Source: an uncultured Lachnospira sp.
GTDB lineage: Bacteria > Bacillota > Clostridia > Lachnospirales > Lachnospiraceae
NCBI GenBank assembly: GCA_946186125.1
Contig: CAMHLZ010000010.1
Location: 1-64,000, forward strand
Direction: 5' to 3'
DNA: 64,000 nt
The position numbers were made by a program, and so were the translations under genes. Below the pieces are notes generated by a model. That model worked only from the letters and a program-made list of their open reading frames with translations. It made no database searches and was not told where the DNA came from. Position 1 is the first letter of the stretch. Every line of letters begins with the position of its first letter. This document shows positions 61,989 to 64,000 of this stretch, one piece after another.

Positions 61989-63743
61989 CTACGGAAACGG
62001 ATGTGGCAGGAATCTGACTTTAATTGCTTCATCTTGCATTTTTTGTATTTCATTTACTCTTGACCTGGAAATTCTTGCATTCTTTGCATTAAATGTCATA
62101 GGAAGCAATCCCGGAATTATTGTTTTTGTACAATACATTTCCATATGTCGCATCTCCTCCGTAGTCTGATCAACAATTATTATTTCTTTATTTAATCTTT
62201 TTAAATTTTCAATTATCTTTTTATATGCCGTATTAAGATAATACTTTTCATAATTAAGATAAACGCTAAGCTTTTCTTCAAAAATAACATTTTCTTCAAA
62301 ACAGATATGTGATAAATTTTTATAATATCCATACACCAAGCTGTGATCAAGCATATCCTGTACATTTGAAAGATCATCTGTCAGATATTCCAGACGTTCA
62401 TACTCACTTTCAAATTTTTCCTGAAATCCCAGATACACACTTGATAATTCGTGTAATGATTTCTTTACTGCTTCAAATATATCTATATCAGCCGCCGCTG
62501 CACACATAAAATTCATTTTTTTAACATCTGTCTTTTTTCGATACATAGCTGCAAGAACCGTAGGTATACATACATCATTTGTTATATCATAAAAACAAAT
62601 TCGAAAATCATCATAATACTTTTCGAATTTCTCTATCTCTTCACGCAACATGTCTCCACCCTTGAAATAAAATGTATCTATTACAAGTCTCTTTATTTTT
62701 CTCGACATATACCAGCTGCTCAAAAAAGCATCCCGCTCAATAACTTCTAGTGCACCATAATATGCTGATTCAAGTAATGAAGCACCCACTGAGCATCCGT
62801 TTGATATTTCATAAACAAAATTTTCCTGTATGTATTCATCAGACTTAAGCTTCATTCCATAATAACCTAATGTTTCAGGGACAAGTACTGCTTTTTTTGC
62901 TGTAATATTATATCCATATATCCAGTGATATTTTTGATCATAATCAAATCTGAATTCATCATTTTGATAAATTGAATTCATCGTTAAAGAATCTTCATGT
63001 AAAATAATTTTCTTTATATCCAATACTGCATTTGTATTTATCAATTTATTATAAGAATCATATACTTTGGTCTTCTTACCCCTTGGCATGAATCCGGCAT
63101 ATCTCTCTATAGCTTCAAGCATAGCTACTGCCCTGCTCTCCTCTATACTTGACATTCGTCCAGACCCCGGCTCATCATTACCATTTTCAACCGGCAGTAA
63201 CGCTACCGCCAACGGAAGCGGGCCGGCAGTGCTGTCCATTAAAGTCGTAACAATACCCACATTTTTACTTAAAATTGTTTGTTCCAATTTTTTATACAGA
63301 TTTTCTTTTTTTTCAATTCTAAACGGCATTTGTGGTTCAGAGTCAATATCTCTCAACATGTTTTCTCCCATTTCAATAATATTGTCCTCTGTATCGTCTT
63401 CAAGTTTTCCACAACATTCACAGTCCGGTACAGGCAGAAAAAAATCTTCTTCGATAGTAAAACTATTTTTGTCAAATATATAGACCTTTCTTCGTCCTTT
63501 TGAATCTATAAGTTCAGAATCATTCTTTAATTTATCTGCCATCCCATTAATCACATTATCATATAATGGAGTACTCTGACTATCATATCTGTTCTTTTTT
63601 ACATAAAGCCTGTCCTTTCTCGTGTTAAGGAATCTTTTAGTTAAACATTTTCTACATCCTTTATCATTACCTTCCGCTATATAGCTAACTAATACTTTAT
63701 CAAAATAATCTATTATTAACGGCCCTTTTTCTTTAACTTGCAT
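61989..63743 (-). CDS. YcaO cyclodehydratase (TbtG-like) with zinc-binding N-terminal region
   Basis: 584 residues. The YcaO ATP site is visible as EESRAVAMLEAIERYAGF (about residues 201-218), GALEVIERDAFLSS (about 330-343) and AAADIDIFEAVKKSLHEL; the protein ends LPHPFP, the PxPxP tail that marks azoline-forming YcaO enzymes. The N-terminal 180 residues hold GCRKC and CECC cysteine pairs resembling the C-terminal part of an E1-like partner. It converts Cys/Ser/Thr of the precursor to azolines. Start 63743 is chosen for AGGGAG; it overlaps the upstream gene by 11 bases. Confidence 0.9.
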   Translation of the reverse strand: MQVKEKGPLIIDYFDKVLVSYIAEGNDKGCRKCLTKRFLNTRKDRLYVKKNRYDSQSTPLYDNVINGMADKLKNDSELIDSKGRRKVYIFDKNSFTIEEDFFLPVPDCECCGKLEDDTEDNIIEMGENMLRDIDSEPQMPFRIEKKENLYKKLEQTILSKNVGIVTTLMDSTAGPLPLAVALLPVENGNDEPGSGRMSSIEESRAVAMLEAIERYAGFMPRGKKTKVYDSYNKLINTNAVLDIKKIILHEDSLTMNSIYQNDEFRFDYDQKYHWIYGYNITAKKAVLVPETLGYYGMKLKSDEYIQENFVYEISNGCSVGASLLESAYYGALEVIERDAFLSSWYMSRKIKRLVIDTFYFKGGDMLREEIEKFEKYYDDFRICFYDITNDVCIPTVLAAMYRKKTDVKKMNFMCAAAADIDIFEAVKKSLHELSSVYLGFQEKFESEYERLEYLTDDLSNVQDMLDHSLVYGYYKNLSHICFEENVIFEEKLSVYLNYEKYYLNTAYKKIIENLKRLNKEIIIVDQTTEEMRHMEMYCTKTIIPGLLPMTFNAKNARISRSRVNEIQKMQDEAIKVRFLPHPFP

Positions 63744-64000
63744 CTTCATACTCCCTGTCAACATGTCTGCCATTTAACATGTCTAAATCAAAAATATAAT
63801 CCTCATCAAAAAAATTCCGAACAGGTGCATTATGCATCATCAGCCATATTTCAATTTCCATTATTCCTCCCATTACTTCATAAACATGCAACGGAAGATA
63901 TATCATGGATATGTCCGGCTTTATAACCGGTTTGTTTGTTGATATAATTAATTCTCTTTTTTCATTCTTCTTATATATGTATAAATTCTTAATCACTTTA
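63733..64000 (-). CDS. Partial gene at the window edge, upstream of YcaO
   Basis: At least 87 residues, open to the end of the window with no stop seen before 64000, so this is the C-terminal part of a longer gene or a gene starting at the GTG at 63996. Recognisable content is small: hydrophobic MIYLPLHVYEVMGGIMEIEI, then an acidic end with DREYEDAS. It overlaps the YcaO gene by 11 bases, so the two are coupled. In thiopeptide clusters the YcaO gene is usually next to its ocin-ThiF/E1-like leader-binding partner, so this may be that gene's end, but no motif proves it. Confidence 0.45.
   Translation of the reverse strand, partial: KVIKNLYIYKKNEKRELIISTNKPVIKPDISMIYLPLHVYEVMGGIMEIEIWLMMHNAPVRNFFDEDYIFDLDMLNGRHVDREYEDAS

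Overview
The window comes from a low-GC, flagellated and probably spore-forming Firmicute, most likely a gut Lachnospiraceae (Roseburia/Eubacterium/Butyrivibrio-like). The evidence is Firmicute-style ribosome binding sites, an order recD2-comFC-yvyF-flgM-flgN-flgK-flgL-fliW-csrA-flaG-fliD-fliS-fliC that matches the Bacillus/Clostridia late flagellar region, a spoIIID-mbl-flhO-flhP run, and many flagellin and flagellin-modification genes. No rRNA, tRNA or CRISPR array was seen. Nearly all genes lie on the minus strand, so transcription runs from high to low coordinates.

Region 1 (1-11200) is a flagellin and glycan operon. A sigma-28-type promoter precedes a 452-class flagellin. Then come a zinc-ribbon protein, a flagellin carrying an HExxH metalloprotease insert (flagellinolysin type), a LicD/fukutin-type phosphotransferase, ribulose-phosphate 3-epimerase, an IspD/TarI-type cytidylyltransferase, a polyol-phosphate dehydrogenase, a family 2 glycosyltransferase and a polysaccharide pyruvyl transferase. 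Together they could make a CDP-alditol (for example CDP-ribitol) and transfer the polyol phosphate onto a flagellin glycan. Region 2 (11200-21140) holds three small unknown genes, five glycosyltransferase-like genes and the flagellin glycosyltransferase Maf.

Region 3 (21180-41700) is the late flagellar region. Three identical tandem flagellins follow a sigma-28 promoter, and each has a CsrA-type hairpin in its leader. Upstream are a FliT/FlgN-like chaperone, fliS, an enlarged fliD, flaG, csrA, fliW, flgL, two flgK paralogues, flgN, flgM, yvyF, comFC, recD2, a rod-binding protein gene, flhP, flhO, mbl and spoIIID. The circuit is self-consistent: sigma-28 promoters, the FlgM anti-sigma factor, the FliW-CsrA switch and CsrA sites in the flagellin leaders all lie in one window.

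Region 4 (41700-53400) is mixed: a glycosidase-like membrane protein, a CotH lipoprotein, a cytidylate-kinase-like protein, an NhaD-type antiporter, a decayed MBOAT acyltransferase start, the flagellin lysine methylase FliB, and a plus-strand MacAB-like efflux operon with two adaptor proteins, one carrying a 15-bp repeat. Region 5 (53400-54025) holds an internally deleted IS256-family remnant ended by a 163-bp foldback element. That element has a sister of the same length at 9018-9180.

Region 6 (54026-64000) is the most exciting part: a RiPP cluster with the enzyme set and B-C-D-E gene order of thiopeptide pathways. It has a YcaO cyclodehydratase with a terminal PxPxP, a LanB-type glutamylation protein, a separate elimination-domain protein, a candidate pyridine synthase and a SagB-type dehydrogenase. 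These are followed by a stand-alone TipAS-like (thiopeptide-binding) protein, an AAA+ ATPase and a LytTR regulator. The precursor peptide is not visible and probably lies beyond 64000. All assignments rest on reading motifs by eye; no database search was run.
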